Of a stretch of 64,000 bases of DNA, positions 13,067-26,090 are shown in pieces; position 1 is the first letter of the stretch, and every line of letters starts with the position of its first letter. The notes beneath the pieces were generated by a model that had not been told where the DNA came from, ran no database searches, and worked only from the letters and a program-made list of their open reading frames with translations. The DNA is from Toxotes chatareus (lineage: Eukaryota > Chordata > Actinopteri > Toxotidae). The stretch covers positions 14,367,517 through 14,431,516 of the forward strand of contig CM028891.1 in assembly GCA_016801885.1 (NCBI GenBank). The letters run 5' to 3'. The position numbers were made by a program, and so were the translations under genes.

Positions 13067-15879
13067 CTATAATACAAGAGGATCAAAGATCAAAAAACAT
13101 GCCTGTCTATAAAGTAAACACTCACAAGAATGCACAAAATATAAAGGTGGAAGATCTTTATTTGAGCATCACTTAAGGGAAAGTTGTATGTTTTCAGTTA
13201 CACAGCCGGAAGGAAGAATGATCTCAGGTCTCAGTCAAGTCACCATATAACCTGCACCCAGACCGTTTCAAGTCGTTACTACATCAAGTTTATATAACAC
13301 ACATTCCACCATACTGCCACACACTTAACACAGTCATTTAATATTTTGCAGCTCAGAGCGAGAGACTCCCACCAGACACTCCCCTCGGCTACAGAACTAA
13401 TAGAGTAAATAGTGATTATTCAACAACAGAGTATTACTTCCATTACTTCACGACTGACATCACTGTCATTACCTCAGCTATGAGCCATAGCATCACTGTA
13501 GTTATACAGTATGTTCAGCAAAAACAGAGGGCAAGTAAAGGTCTTCCATTCCATGTTGATATTATAGGCACAAAAACAACACAGCAGTGAGCCTGCTGAG
13601 CATGTGTCAATAAAGTCTGGTGCAAAGCCTGTGTGGCCTATTGATCCCCTTCAAATAAACAGGGGCTAGTCTACGTTTTAGTGTCTTGCCCTGGTGGCTA
13701 ATTTGAATGAGAAATCATTGTAATTTTACTTTAAGAGGATCCATTTTCTTGTCACTAAATCCAAGGAGCTTCCTTCCAACTTGGATACAACACAAAGCAA
13801 ACACAAAACATCAAATCATAGCAGTAAAAAAGGAGGGACTATCTGCTTCTCCTATCCTTAGTGCAGTAATTTGCGGCTGCACTGTGACAAGGGGAACCTG
13901 TGTCAGCACTCTGCCAGGATCCTGGAAAAACCTGACTCCAGTTTTCCTTCCTCTCCATTTCAGTGTGCAAATGAAGCAGGAAGCAGAAAAATAGGTTCAC
14001 ATGATGGAATCCTCCGTTCACCAAGGAGACAAGTGTCTGGCATTCAAAGAGAGCAGGGCGCAAATGCAGGCTGGTTTCAAGTGTCACAACACTGGAAGGG
14101 AACCTTTAAAAATGAGCCAGTTTCAGCATCTTAAGAATTGACTGACTGATTGCTAGAGAAACAAAGGTGTTAGGAACAGTCCAGAGCCAAGTTTTCTATC
14201 AACATTTTTTTTCCAAGCATGTATTCATGAAGCTGCATAATGAATCTGATACAAAGCAGGGGGCTGATGGAAGGCACAATAGGAGATGTTAGCAGCAAGC
14301 AGCGCACAGCATGCTCTTTGCTGCTGCAAAAGAGGGCAGTGCAGTTTTTATTATATTACTGTGATGAGTGTAAAAGAAGATCAAGGGAGCTTCCAGGATT
14401 TGGTCATGTGATTACCTCTCCCACCTCATCCTGCCTGTATGCAGATCAATAGCAATTTGTTAGCAAAGAATTTAGCCAAAAGAAAAAAAAAATTAAAGAA
14501 AGAAAAAGAAAAATGTAAACAGGAGGACAGCGAAGTAAACATAAATGGAAGGCAGCCTGAAGCAAAGCACACAACATTTACATGATGAGGACTTGTTCTA
14601 GACAGGTCTCACAACTTTTTCAACTTTAACAAATAAAGATTTTGATTACTGATAACATAGCTAATTGCTGTTATGAGGATAGCTGCGACAGTGAGTACAA
14701 TCCTACAGTGCATAGTGTTTTTTGTGTTCAACCGAGATGCCCTGCTAATAGGGTTGCATCAAACCTCTAAAAAGGACCTGTATGAACAACTGAAAACAAA
14801 CTTAAGAGACTGTTTATGGCTTGGCATCAACTAATCAGTCTACAACCAGAGGTAATGTGTGTCATGACTGTTCACTGCTAATACTGTGCAAACACCTCAT
14901 TTGCTCTGCCTGTATGTCTGGGTTAAGTCTAATTTCTACTCTGTTTCTTACAGCTGCTAGACAGAAAAAAATGGATCACATGTTTCATTTTGCCAACTAT
15001 CAAGAACAGCAAAACTGCAGGTGCAAGGGTCAACCTATCATGTGTCATTACATCATTATATGGTTGTAACTTTTTTTTTTTAACATCTCCAGTTACAATT
15101 AGGTTGAACATAAAGCTATTAACATACCTGTACTGGCAGTGCAATAAAAGTAAAATGAAATGAGCCCAAGAATAGAACTGATTAGTTAAAAATAAAAATA
15201 AAAAACAGATTTACACAGAGCATCTGGACCTTCAGAATAAAATATGAATTTGAACGACGCCAAAAAGATAACGAGATTATCATGCTGGTCTCAGTAATGT
15301 TTTCTTTAAATCTTTTTTCTGCACTGCTAACATGTTGCAATGCCCTCTCTTCATTTATCAGCTACATGAAGCAATCCCTCCACCAATACAGGAACTTTCA
15401 GATATAAAGACAAAAGTTACACAAAAAGGCGTCACAGTGGCTAACGGCGGCTCCTAGATCAATATGAGGATGTGCGCTGGCTCCCGATCTGTCAACTAAA
15501 TCCATGACAAGCAGCATTAACGTTACCTGGCTCTCAAGAAGCTAGCCAAACTCAGCTTCATTGCAGAAGGCCTACGCGGTTAACTATCTTGCTAAAAACA
15601 AGCACGACAGCACCGTTTTAGCGATGTCGGCACTGCTGCTCCACCTTATTAAAACGACAGACCGCTGCAGACACTTTTGTTATCTGTGTTTGTTTACCAA
15701 ATGCAGAAAAAGGGGCTGTGGCTGGCTAATGTTGGGTTAGCCAAATGCTAGCGGCTAACTAGCACATCAGTCAGGTCTTGTGGACAGGCTAAGCTAGTCG
15801 CATTAGTAGCGGGGTTCAATCAAGCAAACATGGAGAAGATGGCTTGAAGAGAGTGGCACTTTCTAAAGGCCGCGTTTAC
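13067..15879 (-). other. Putative dnajc13 first intron
   Basis: Lies between the inferred noncoding exon and the first coding exon. The promoter-proximal part (about 15430-15815) is rich in TTAGC/GCTAGC words. The rest is AT-rich with no recognisable feature. It is an intron only if the first exon is placed correctly. Confidence 0.55.
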
Positions 15880-16070
15880 CTGTAAAATCGCGAATGGGTG
15901 TTATTCGTAGCCGTCCCTCAGCCCCCCACCCTCCTGTGAGTGCGGCCGGTGCTTCTCAGTTTTCCCACTCTGATGCTGAAGGTGCTCAGTTACGCCGTGT
16001 TCCCCCCCAACAGCGTTCAGGACGCTGCCATATTCCTGATACCAAGAGTGTGCTGCTGCGCATGCGTGAG
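15880..16070 (-). promoter_or_regulatory. dnajc13: Probable dnajc13 noncoding first exon and core promoter
   Basis: A good donor on the minus strand (ttttacag|gtaaac) lies at 15879/15880, in the most CpG-rich stretch of the left third. Upstream in the minus-strand sense are a near-perfect NRF1 palindrome (tgcgcatgcg, 16057-16066) and a YY1-like core (gccatatt, 16027-16034). Both are typical of TATA-less housekeeping promoters. The acceptor of the first coding exon at 13066 needs a 5' partner, and this donor fits. The transcription start is not determined; I guess 16000-16040. Confidence 0.55.
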
Positions 16071-19000
16071 GCCTGCCTGTCATGCGGCTATCAGCTGATT
16101 GGTTTGCCCGGACGCGGAATTGTCGAGATACCTGACTCGAGATCAGTTTTTCACCAGTTTCCTCAGTGTTTAAAATGATAGATGAATACGAAACCGATCT
16201 GGGAACAGTTTAGGCCGTCTCCAGCGGAATCGGTTTAATAGCAGAACCATTAGTTTCCGTTGGAGCAGGTTTGAAAGAAATGAGTGACAGCAATAAGTAA
16301 TGCAACAATATGAAGACTAGACAGCTGTACATTGACACGAATGCTGTACAAACTCGATATACTTGTACTTTATTTGAGCCTTTTCACGTCACTTTATACT
16401 AGGGAAATACTGAATTTTTCGCCACACTACAATTAGTTACCAACTTTAGTTACACGACGAATAACAATTTTGCATATAAAACATATGCACTGAAGTCACT
16501 TTCCATGCAAGGATACAAAACATTTCAGGTTTCAGCTTCTCCAATGTGAGGATTGCTATTCCTTTTTTCCATTAGTTTAATTCTTTTAATTTATTTTTAA
16601 TCATTTTGAAGTTTGGGTAAACTTCAAATTGAGGGTTGGGCAAAACAAAGCAATGTAAAAGTTAACAATAATCTAATTAAGACAGTCACATTTCTAAAAT
16701 GAACTAAACCTAATGAACTAGAGACTGGGTTACGATTCTATATCTTCTCTGTGTCTCTATGTAGCCTATCTCTCTCTCTTAATATTTTCCTTCTTGATAC
16801 CTTGGCGTTTGAAAGAAGACACAAAGGGTAATAATCTCTTCATTTTTACACCTGGATTAAACAGGACTATTGTGACCTCTAGGGACAGTGTCCAATCAAT
16901 GCAGCAATACCTCAAATTTAGGCAGATATTCATCATGCTTACCAGCCAGGCCACAAAAACATTGAACGCATACACACACATACAAAAAAAATGTGTGCTA
17001 TGAAAGTTCCAAAACTGTTAAGTGATCAAAGTCATTTATTGAACACCCTCCCTGTAGGCTTGAAGCTAATACTAATCATATACAGAAGTACGGCATACAT
17101 AGTAAAGACTATGTTAAATAGTAATGGGTACCATTAGATACTTTAAATCTGTAACCTGCAAATAACATTTGCCGTACATATGAATAATCTGTACGTTTCC
17201 AATCCCTCTAACTACAATAGTTTACATGGAAATTAATCTGTAAGCTGAACATTTTTGTATAACTAATAACAATAGTTTGTTTCTGCTGCTTCTTTTTATT
17301 TACTAGTTTATTGTATGATCAATTTTCATGCTCATATTATTTTTTCCTAGCACGCATTTATTAACCGATTACCTTTTTTTTTTTTTTTTTTATAAATTTG
17401 ATTTCTTTCACAGTTTTCTTAAAGTAATCCATACACCAGCTTCTGAACATCAACTAATTTTGGAACTGCCATAAGAGCTAAAACACATGTGACTGATGAA
17501 TAGTGACCACCATGGTCTAACTGACTGCCATAGAAAAGTAGCACCAGCATATTGGACTCTCACGAAAACCCTGTTGAATATGGTTTTAAACAAGTGGTTT
17601 CTATTCCCTGTCTCAAGTTGCAAGTGACTCACCGTGATTGAAGGTAAAGGGGAAACATCTTGGCCTCTGTGACTGACTGATGTTGCACAGTGACTTGAGC
17701 GGGACAGCACAGAGTGGTCACGTTATGAGGCATCTGATTAGGTGACCAACCATGCGCTGCCCGTTAGTCTAATTTAATTACAGCTAGAGAGACATGAGGG
17801 CGGAAAAAAAGTTTCCTTCTTTTTCCAGAGGATCCTCCTTAACAACATAGATAGTGATGTTCTTTAGGCTTCAATGACAGGACATTACCTCTGTGACACT
17901 TTAGCTGGCTCATGTGGAGTCAAATGAGTTCACCTGATGTAGAATTAACCATGCTGAGTCCAATCTGTTAATCAGCGGAAACATGTATGCTTCTAGCAGC
18001 AGTTAGAGCTTTCTGCATAACTGAAGCGTCAACAATAAAGCAGTGTTTTTTCCTGTCTTGACTTCTTTTATTTCCACAACATGTTTTCTACCATTATTTC
18101 TTGAGCACTGGGGTCATAACCAGTTCTGCATAACCTTACCTCACTCTTGTAAATAAAGAGAAGTGGTTTCCATCAGCGTTTACATAACAAGATTCCATAG
18201 TCTTACAGAAAAGTGTAACATATATATAGTAGATTGATAGGCCTCTCTGTGGGCTAGCTGTACGCTTGGCCTTGCTGTGAACAGCCCTGTCACGAGACCA
18301 TTTGCTAAAGCACATAAATCAACGTGATGTATATGTAAGTTCCACAGGGAAACAGGCACAAGTTCTTTTAGCACAAGGTGCTGATGAAGGGCATAAGTCT
18401 GTGCTAAGCCTTCATCCTCTCAGGACCTGCACTCATCTCACACTTCTAACTCAACACTGCCATCTAATGCTAATTTAAATGGTCATGATGATCTGCTACC
18501 TGCAACTTAAATTTCACAATTCCATAGTATAGAGTGACAGAGACAAAATAGTAAGGTCAAAGAAAAATTTACCTTTTAATAATGGCCCAATGACAAAGCA
18601 GGGAAACCATGGATGTATTTAACAGCACATTTCCGATTATGTGTTTATGTACTTTTACAAGATTGACAAGAGTAAGCAGGACATAGGTGAGATTAGACTT
18701 GGTACATAAAAGAGCAGAAACTTAAGTGAAGAGTAGCCAGCTGTTTGGCATGGCAAAGATATTTGTATAGCAGTTTTCAAGAATAAGGCAATTTAAAGTG
18801 CTTTACCTAAGACATAAAAGGCATTAAGAAGTACATTTAAATAGGATTTTAAAGAGTAAAATAAAAGACGAGCAATAGATTTTGGCCCTTAATCATTCAG
18901 TTCTGATATAAACCAACAGTAGTATTTTAAAATCAGTTTCAATGACGAGATTCTACTTGTGAATGCTTTTAAATTACACCTTCTTGACCAGCGAAATAAA

Positions 19001-19139
19001 TATTTGCATTGTATACATCTAAAAGTTTATAATAATGATTAAACATCTATGTTTACATCGATGTCAATAAAATCGAGCTATTATGATAATATCGCTGCAT
19101 TAACATATTATTATATATTAGTAATAATTCGACCATGAT
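16071..19139. other. Intergenic region between dnajc13 and lztfl1 promoters
   Basis: About 3 kb, AT-rich, between two divergently oriented genes. It holds an 18-nt T run (17374-17391) and a possible retroelement tail near 18761-18830. No coding sequence was recognised on either strand. Confidence 0.75.
18761..18830 (+). repeat. Possible retroelement 3' tail fragment
   Basis: The words atttgtatagcagttttca and aaagtgctttac occur in order with the spacing of a tail found dispersed in many fish genomes (tttgtatagcactttt...aaagtgctttac). Recognised from memory only; about 70 bp and diverged. Confidence 0.35.
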
Positions 19140-19487
19140 GTTTTGTTTCCTGTTATACGTAGCGCCGTTGAACGCATCTCTAGTAACCAAGGTGATGACG
19201 CTATTCTCCGTTACCAAGGCATTCTCAAGGCAAACACTAGCTGTGTAGCTTGGCTAGCCAGCCTGCCAGATAATCTTATAGCCATGATATAACCTCAGTT
19301 TAACGTCAGCCTTTTCATCGAGTTGAACTTTACGTGAACCCTCGACTCCAGCACATCACCTATAGCTTGTCGTCTGTTGGCTGCGTGGCCTAAATTAGAG
19401 GCTGAAACACCCGTTTTTTTCCTTTTGGATAAGCACAGTCTACACGCTAGCTAACTTAGTTACGTTAACGTTAGCTGCACAGCCACC
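19140..19487 (+). promoter_or_regulatory. lztfl1: lztfl1 promoter and 5'UTR with X-box-like motifs
   Basis: The region before the start codon has two motifs resembling RFX X-boxes (consensus GTTRCC-N2-GGYAAC). These are gtaaccaaggtgat at 19183-19196 (about 9 of 12 fixed positions) and gttaccaaggcatt at 19210-19223 (about 10 of 12). RFX factors drive ciliary genes and LZTFL1 is a BBSome regulator, so the placement makes sense. The part nearest the ATG is dense in GCTAGC/GTTAGC words. There is no TATA box, and the transcription start is not defined. Confidence 0.5.
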
Positions 19488-22400
19488 ATGGTGAGTAGCT
19501 CCTATCGTTTGCTCTTTATGGGTGGCTAGGCCACCTGTTGTAGAAGTTAACATGCTAAATATTTAGCATTAACTCTGCTGTGTAAACATGGTGCCATGAC
19601 CTGGTTTCGCAGGCGAGTAAAGTTAGCTACAGACATATAGCAAGCATCCCACGTTATGTGTGGAAGCTCATGTGGATAGGCCCTGTCACATATTAGCAGG
19701 GGAAAATCCTCAAGTTAGCTGATCGGCTAGTTGTGGTGGCTGTTACAATCTTTCCTCGTCTTTATATACTTCTATTTTTGACGCTGATTTTTGTTACTAA
19801 TTTCTTGCCTTTTGTCTCTATATAGGCTGAATTTGGGTTTAATGAACACCATCAGAATGAAGTCATCAATTACATGCGATTTGCGCGTTCAAAGAGGGTC
19901 CTGAGGCTCAAGACTATTGACTCATGCTTTGAGGAACTCAAAGATAGCAGGTGATTGATCATACTTAAGTATTTGGAGTCATTATTTGTCTGTAAATTCA
20001 ACTTTAATTCACTAAACTTCAGACACATGTTCTGCGTAAGCAAAACATAGCACAACAATTAAGTGCTTTTCAGTTCAGATGGATCTGAAAAGTGCGTGTG
20101 CCTGTATGTTTCTGTGTGAAGGTTAGTGGAGGAAACCTTCACAGTGGATGAGGTGAGGGAGATGCTGGACGGGCTGCAGGCAGTGGTGCGTGGGGAGGTG
20201 GAGATGGAGCTCATCAACACAGCCCACACCAATGTGCTGCTACTCAGGCAGCTCTTCTCCCAGGCTGAGAAGTTTTACCTTCGACTGCAGAGTGATATCT
20301 CAGAGCTAGAGAACAGGTGAGCAGTGGTGAAGGAATCAGACTGACGTTTTCTGTTAATTGTTAAATTAATAATCTAAAAACATCCAGCAAGCATTTGGCA
20401 AGGGGTGACATAATCAAGTTTGTTCCCACAGGAATACAAAATGTTCTTACAAATATATTATGGAATACAGCACCCCTCAAAGTCATGAGAGTATTATTTT
20501 TAAGGTTATAACTTACGTGCACAAAATATGGATCTTGTATGCACAAAAAAGAAAAATCATTTTTTCGTCTGGTTTTGACTGTGATACAATGACGTTAATA
20601 ACTATTAAATTTGCTGTAAAAACATATTAAAATAGTTCAATTAATGTGGCAGGTCAAGGTTAAACTGAGTGTGTAACACCTGTGCGAAACCCCTAAACAT
20701 GCAATACAGCTTCATATTCATGAGGAAAGTGTCTGCGTTGTACCATTGGCAACCTCCTCTTCAGTACTGCTTAGATTTAGATGTGTTGCATATTATCTCG
20801 CAGGGTAAAAGGTCATTGCCTAGCCACACACTCTCACACATTGTGAATATAACCTTTTTTTCCGCTACAGTGGTTTCCTTTCCGCTGTGAGGTTCAGCTA
20901 GTCTGAAAAGCAAAACATCTGCTATCTTCTCACTATATTTTAAGGTCAGTTCACCCAAATTACAAAATATCATATAATCTTTTTAGTCCCTAATGGTATT
21001 GAGCTGTGCAGAGCCCTTGCTGAGATTTTGAAATGAGACTTATGCTTTAAATCCCATACAATGTTAATGGATCTCAAGCATAAAAACAACTGAATTAAAA
21101 AATGTAATGTTAACATGTTACACCTGTTTTTTAAGATAATTTGCAGACTTTACTACAGATTGTTTTTAAAGTTTTTTTTCCCACCTTTTGGGCGAGATTG
21201 ATCTTAATGCCAACTGATAACCTGTGCGTTATCATGCTTAACCAGGACATCGTTTAAAGAGAAAGCTTGTCAGTTTTTCAAATGAATTTCTGGATGCTTT
21301 TAGTGCCAGTATCAAAATTCCAGCAATTCCAGTTACAGAAAGGAAACTGTGAAAATGTTGAGAACTAAAAGTCAAATTAAAAGTAAATCTGTATGGCTAT
21401 GTACCACTAGGGGTAAACTAAAAAAAAAAAATTGTAATGTGGGTGAACTAAATCTTTACTTGTTACCCTTAGCACAATTAAATTTGCAGTTAAAATTATG
21501 TATTGCATGTGTTGTTATACATTTACAATAATTTAAAATGCTTTGCTGTTTTATTTAATAAAGTTATTACGTTAATAACATACTAGCAAGTAAATAATAC
21601 AAGCAGCTTATGTTTTATGAGTGTTTACCTTTGAAGTGGTGAAGTGACACAAAATCAGTGATCAGTGTAGCTGGTTCGTGGCCATGTGTGATAAAATTAA
21701 GTCTATATAAGAAAAACACTAAAAGGTTGCTCTTGCTGTTGGGATGCCAAGTGTGCTTTAGTGATTTTTCATATTAAAAGCCTAAACATAAAGCATTGAA
21801 GGCATGTGATCCCATTAATAATGATAAATCACATCTGGGACTCTTGACATTTTGGCTAAGAAAGTACTTGTGCTTGACACAAATATAGTCAGGCCTTAGA
21901 ACATAGGGATTGTTTTATAGATTAGCAATAAGTCACAGTAACACAATTTAGAGGAATCTATTCTGAAATTAAAGCTTCGCAGAGTTGTTCAAAATGTTGG
22001 GTGTGAAATACAAATTTGATAGTCAAACTAAACATGTCATCCTGTTCCTCTTTTTGCCAGTGAGATGGAGGAAGCAAGGCTCTCCTATTGTCACGTATGA
22101 CCCATCTGATCATTTTCAACATTGGTGCAAAAGGTTGAAAAATTCCTGAACTTCCGGTGCTGACTGTTTCTTAAAATCAGTTAATGCCGTTGGCCAGTTT
22201 AATCATTGTAAAGCTCCACAATACATGTACACAGGTTTGAGTGTACTCTCTGTCTTCTATGATATGCAGGTGAACCTCACATAACTTTTGACCTCTGGGA
22301 CCTTTCACTTCATTAAAACAGTGTGTGTGTTTTGGAAAAGATCTTTTGTTGGTAATATGCACATGTTGGGTGAATAACAAGCCCTAAAGCTTTTTTGTTG

Positions 22401-24828
22401 CGGGGTTCAGCCCTACGTGACTGATCTGGTGTTTAAAGCAAGGAATACGCCCCATGTCATAGTCTACGTGTGTTCAGCTGCTTTTTAAAAACCACATTTA
22501 AGCTTTTCAGAACTGATCTGTTCACCACAAGCATATCTTATTGCATAAGTGTTAAACTGCCATCAAGAACAAGGGTGTTCATTTTCCTTCCCAAACATTC
22601 ATAACCACCAAATTGTACATTATTGTAATGTCAAAAAAAACACAAACATCAGCATTGTGGTGGCAGGTTGATGGCTGTGTAACGCAACAGCATGCCCAGA
22701 CAGAATCTCAATTTCACATATTTCTCAACTTTACATATTTTGTATTTCATAAAGTTTAATTCAATCTAAAAAAAATCTAGATACTATTTTATATAACATT
22801 TCAACCTCATTGTTTTCCTTTCTCTGTTCTTTTCTTCATTATTCTACTGCCCAATTCTTTGCTCCTCTCTACCTGTATAGGGAGCTGTTAGAACAAGTGG
22901 CTGAATTTGAGAAGACTGACTTTAAAACCACTGATAAGGTCAGTATAATGCGCAGCTCTGTTATATGTATCCCTCAAAACATCACCATCAGTGCCCTCGT
23001 CATTAATCATGTGTTCAAAGCATATTTATACCCACATGTAATTCAGTAACTAGAGAGCAGTGTAGTACTTCTGCACATTTTAGGCAGTTTTATATGCCAG
23101 GCCACCTGCTGTTGACACGTAGCCATGTGGTTCAGAAAGTCACACATCACAGGCTGACGTGTGGTTTCACAGCGCATTATACAAGCTAAACAAATTAACT
23201 GTGTACCACTATACTCTGTCATGGGTTTTTATCATTTACACCTTTCTCAAAAGGTAGTCATTAGTCATCTTCACGCTTCTAAGAAAAGCAAGACTAAACG
23301 GACATCGAAAGAGTGTTTTAAATTTAACTATTACATTGCATATACAGAGATTAAAAAGCATATCCAACATGTTTTAGTCCAGGAAATAACGACTGTCCTG
23401 CCATTGTTTCTTTAATTTATTACCAGACAAACCAGGAGCCAAGCAAACCCAAGTTAGCACCACTGAATGAAGGTGGGGTGTCTGAACTTCTCAACAAGGT
23501 AAAGAAATGTGGGGTGATTACACGTATAGGTTAATGGCAGAAAGTTGGATCATCATTATCAGATTCCTACTCTCATCCAGATTTATGTTAAATATTTCTT
23601 CAGGAGATAGGGAGACTACAGGAGGAAAACAATAAACTGAAGACCAGGCTGCGGACTTTAGAATCCCAGGTATGAAAATTAGTCGCATATTTATTTTAAG
23701 CAGACCACATTTTTCAGTCTACTTATTTACATTAATAATCTCATTCTTTGAACAAAATTTTTTAGGCCATGAGTGCATTAGATGAGAAAACCAAGGCGGA
23801 GAGAGCTCTGAAAGACCTTCAGAAGGTGCAAGGTGAACAGCAGGTACTGTTCCATATTTGACTTGTAAGCAGCATCATCTTTGTGGCATTTTGAGTTTGC
23901 TTTCAATTTTACTACTTTTATTTTTATTCTTTAGTTATTATCGTATTGCATCTGAACACTTCCTGTCATTGTGGTTTTGTCTGCTAACTTGGATTGGAAA
24001 TGGTATGTATCTAGCTGAAGTGTTACTTTTGTTTGTCTCTGTGGATAGGAACAGACAGTGTCCATTCTGTAGTATTAACATGTAATAGCAGTGATTGCCA
24101 TTCACTCCACCTGAACTTAAGTGTTGTTTCTTCTTCATTTAAGCTTGCTGCTCAATCCCAGGAGATCAACAGTTTAGAGGACACAGTGGCAGCTCTGAAA
24201 GAGGACTATGAAAAGTCTCTCAGCGCCAATGCTGCCTCCCAGAAGGATCTGCAGGCGAACCTGATCTCTGCCAAACATGAGTTGCTTCGAGTGCAGGAAC
24301 AGCTGGCCTTGGCAGAGAAGGTACATCACTGTGGTTTTTACCCGCATATGACAGTAACCATCATCTGTGATTAAACACCCTGAAAACATATTTTCTCACT
24401 TGGTTTCTTACCATGCTGCTAAAGTTAAAACAGTTTTGATTATATTCTAAGAATGGTTTGAGTATTTGTGTCTTATTTTTTCTTCTTGCTAGTTTGGTCA
24501 GTTCAGTATGGGTGCATTCAGCTTCTGCGCCATCATTTTCACATGTTTATATATGTGTATGGTGTGCAGGAGTTGGAGAAGAAGTTCCAGCAAACTGCGG
24601 CCTACCGCAACATGAAGGAGATCCTGACCAAGAAAAATGAGCAGATCAAAGAAATTAGAAAACGATTGCAGAGGTGAGCATTCAGTGCAAACACTGTCAA
24701 TTCCAAACAGTGGTATGGCCCTTTAAATTGAATAATTTGTTGTCCTAAAATTGGCTTTCTTATTTATATTTTTGTCTAATATCAGATTTGCGCTGCTTAT
24801 CCGTTTCAGATATGAGCCCAGTGAATGA
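19488..24828 (+). CDS. lztfl1: lztfl1 (BBS17), leucine zipper transcription factor-like 1, complete
   Basis: LZTFL1 is a cytoplasmic coiled-coil protein that binds the BBSome and restrains its entry into cilia, affecting Smoothened traffic. Human loss causes Bardet-Biedl syndrome type 17. Ten coding exons join in frame: 19488-19490, 19826-19950, 20122-20316, 22881-22938, 23427-23498, 23604-23669, 23766-23843, 24144-24320, 24570-24673, 24810-24828. They total 897 nt, giving 298 residues (human 299). The N-terminal part (residues 2-107) has the family's FNEHHQNEVINYMRFARSKR and ISELENRELLEQ. From about residue 108 to 292 the chain is charged with leucine heptads (LLRVQEQLALAEKELEKKFQ), the coiled-coil/zipper region. 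It ends YEPSE. The first coding exon is only the ATG, in a gccacc context, followed directly by gtgagt. No broken or missing segment was seen. Identity is secure. Confidence 0.97.
19491..19825 (+). other. lztfl1 intron 1
   Basis: Begins immediately after the ATG (ATG|gtgagt) and ends at tatag|GCTGAA. It is 335 bp with nothing else recognisable. Confidence 0.9.
20317..22880 (+). other. lztfl1 intron 3 (2.6 kb)
   Basis: The largest lztfl1 intron, separating the split arginine codon of ELENR. AT-rich. No nested gene or clear repeat was recognised. Confidence 0.85.
22939..23426 (+). other. lztfl1 intron 4
   Basis: 488 bp between the exon ending DFKTTDK and the exon starting TNQEPSK. Nothing recognisable. 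Confidence 0.85.
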
Positions 24829-25855
24829 GTCCTATCCAAGACAGCTGGTTAAACAGATGTCCAGAGGGTAAGACAAGACCAACATTAATAACTGGTTTGG
24901 ACAAGAAACCATCAGTTCCACTGCTGTAAGACAAGAGAGACAGAAAAAAGCACTTCCATGAGGAATTGTTTATTCATGCTTTATCTGGCATCTTCAGTAG
25001 TTATTGGCTTCACTACAGAGCGGGAGCGGGAAGTTGACAGTACACACAACTGAATATGAAAATGAAATAGTAACAAATGATAGCCTTCTCCAGCTGTGCT
25101 TTTTTTCTACGTCTCAATTTGGAGCTCACTTACAGTAGCTAGCAGACTTCCCTCAGTGCTCTATGCAATTACTATCACGTCCCTGTTTGAAGAGGCCTTG
25201 TCCATTTTTTGAACTGGACAGATACACACTGTCTAAAGCTTTGCAGTCTTATCTATCAGATGGATATTGGTAATATTTAGCTTACCAGGACTGGGTTGTT
25301 AGTTATTGATATTTCGCTGATCGGTCTTAATTTTAGTAGCCCATTTTGTAGTCAAAGTCCAATCCATAATTGAGAGTTTCAAGCAAACGCCAAACTAGTT
25401 TATTTATTATTAGTGAACAGCTTCAAAGTGATGCTTCCTGACCCTTTGAGGGCACTCTCACTTTATTTTATTTTCACTTAACATTTAATAGCATTTCACA
25501 AAAATATTTCCAATGATCTAACATTCTGTGAAAGTCTGATCATCGAAAATATACAAAATTTCTTGTATTTATTTTTTCTGCTCTCGCGTATTGAATGACA
25601 TGGGTAGTGACCTAGATTGATTTTCCTACTTCCCTAAACAAAGGGCATAGAATATTTTTGTCTGAAAACTTTAACCGTGTACTTTTCGTATTGCTGTGGG
25701 TGATGGAGTGTAAGAGAAAAAAAAAAGAATATATACATGATGTTCATGAAGTAATGCTCTTGTAGAGTATGACACATCTGCCCTATATTACACTAGATGT
25801 GCATTTGTTTGTATTGTGCAGAGTATGAGGTAATAAAAGCCGTTACCAAATATAT
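24829..25855 (+). other. lztfl1: lztfl1 3'UTR (inferred)
   Basis: About 1 kb from the stop codon (24826-24828) to the first strong polyadenylation signal at 25832. AT-rich with no further coding potential. The end is inferred from the signal only. Confidence 0.6.
25832..25837 (+). terminator. lztfl1: lztfl1 polyadenylation signal
   Basis: A canonical AATAAA followed within 15-30 bp by GT-rich sequence (atatgtgtggtc), a typical cleavage context. A second, weaker AATAAA lies near 25949. Confidence 0.65.
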
Positions 25856-26042
25856 GTGTGGTCACTGTGGATGATTGTTACCATGTTGTTTTAAAATTTT
25901 TACTTAGGATATATTTAATTGTAACTTTCAAGTGATACCACATAGGTAATAAATATAGCATTTTTTTTTAAAGCACAGTTTTACTGCTTGTTCTGGCCTT
26001 GTGAAAAATATCAGACAGTTAATATGACAGAGAACCTGTCTT

Positions 26043-26090
26043 CCACCTCTGGCCCATTGTATCCTGGAATAGACTCCAGGCTGTTCTGAC
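26043..26090 (+). repeat. Degenerate dispersed-repeat scrap
   Basis: The phrase cctctggcccattgtatcc followed by tggaatagactccag resembles a tail dispersed in many fish genomes (cctcgcccaatgt...tgggataggctccag). It is short and diverged, and recognised from memory only. Confidence 0.3.
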
